DNA from: Xanthomonas massiliensis
Lineage (GTDB): Bacteria > Pseudomonadota > Gammaproteobacteria > Xanthomonadales > Xanthomonadaceae
Direction: 5' to 3'
NCBI RefSeq assembly: GCF_900018785.1
Contig: NZ_FCOY01000006.1
Coordinates: 620,001 to 684,000, forward strand
Length of the DNA: 64,000 nucleotides
Shown: positions 63,765 through 64,000 of the stretch, piece by piece
Numbering within the stretch: position 1 is the stretch's first letter
How the letters are laid out: every line of letters begins with the position of its first letter
Position numbers and translations under genes: made by a program
Notes under the pieces: model-generated
Database searches by the model: none
Seen by the model: only the letters and a program-made list of their open reading frames with translations
What the model was told of the DNA's origin: nothing

Positions 63765-64000
63765 GTGGCTTCAATTCGGCTGCGCTGCCGCCCAGCGCCT
63801 GGTACAGGGTGACGTCGGCGACCAGTTGCTGCCGCCGTGCCAGCGCCAGCGCCAGCTCCGACTCGCGCAGGGTCTGCTGCGCGTCCAGCCAGGTGCGCAG
63901 GTCGGATGCGCCGCTGCGGTAGCGGACCTCGTACATGCGCTCGACATCGCGCGCGGCCTGGTACGACCTGTTCGCCGATTCCACCTGCGCGGCGAGCTGC
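63724..64000 (-). CDS. C-terminal part of a TolC/NodT-type outer-membrane efflux protein, cut by the window edge
   Basis: About 91 codons are visible: VESANRSYQAARDVERMYEV, then RYRSGASDLRTWLDAQQTL, then VADVTLYQALGG, the usual end of the second OEP repeat. After GGSAAELKPP the frame runs into the REP-like palindrome, which supplies the last 12 or so residues (ending MRPYW) and the TAG. The native C-terminus seems to have been replaced by repeat-encoded residues. No partner pump genes are visible within the window. Confidence 0.8.
   Translation of the reverse strand, partial: QLAAQVESANRSYQAARDVERMYEVRYRSGASDLRTWLDAQQTLRESELALALARRQQLVADVTLYQALGGSAAELKPPVAATSVAMRPYW

Overview
The window is high-GC (about 70 percent) chromosomal DNA of a gammaproteobacterium, most likely in the Xanthomonadaceae/Lysobacteraceae (Xanthomonas, Stenotrophomonas, Pseudoxanthomonas, Luteimonas or a relative). 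The reasons are the codon bias, the run dnaE-rnhB-lpxB-lpxA-fabZ-lpxD-bamA-rseP-dxr-cdsA-uppS-frr-pyrH-tsf-rpsB divergent from map-glnD-dapD, and many TAnnnT-type -10 boxes placed just before start codons. No insertion sequence, prophage, integrase or CRISPR array was seen. The genus is an inference; no 16S gene is present.

Layout. 1-18 kb is a mixed accessory/housekeeping stretch: rraA, a periplasmic serine hydrolase, a ParB-like protein, an ABC exporter, an Old Yellow Enzyme, a LysR/EamA divergent pair, a cyclophilin, a PadR/membrane-protein pair, a PHA depolymerase, a methyltransferase, a HemJ/CopD-like membrane protein, and a Fur-box-controlled heme oxygenase operon. 18.8-38 kb is one long leftward block of essential genes: DNA polymerase III alpha and AccA, the lipid A genes, outer membrane assembly (BamA, RseP), isoprenoid and phospholipid synthesis (Dxr, CdsA, UppS), and translation/nucleotide genes (Frr, PyrH, EF-Ts, S2). 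38-46 kb runs rightward: map, glnD, dapD, an ArsC-like gene and dapE, interrupted by an AraC/MFS divergent pair. 46-51 kb holds asnB, a glutathione transferase, a beta-helix protein with a damaged signal peptide, a ferritin-like protein and a thiopurine methyltransferase. 51.8-59 kb holds parC and a MarR-OMF-EmrA-EmrB tripartite drug exporter operon. The end holds two tRNA-Leu(CAG) genes, rnr, rlmB and the 3' part of an outer-membrane efflux gene.

Two things stand out. First, asnB is preceded by a 32-codon open frame with 10 Asn codons (9 of 14 codons in one stretch), followed by an intrinsic terminator. Three segments can form the mutually exclusive 1:2, 2:3 and 3:4 pairings of a trp-type attenuator. 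This looks like an asparagine-sensing transcription attenuator. The leader peptide appears to be translated from a leaderless transcript.

Second, the intergenic DNA carries a recurrent class of micro-duplications built from neighbouring genes. The 3' ends of accA (three tandem copies), parC (one diverged direct copy) and the HemJ-like gene (five copies of its last codons) are tandemly repeated. Short pieces of the serine hydrolase, the PadR-linked membrane protein and the beta-helix gene are copied in inverted orientation beside tandem arrays. This resembles replication template switching.
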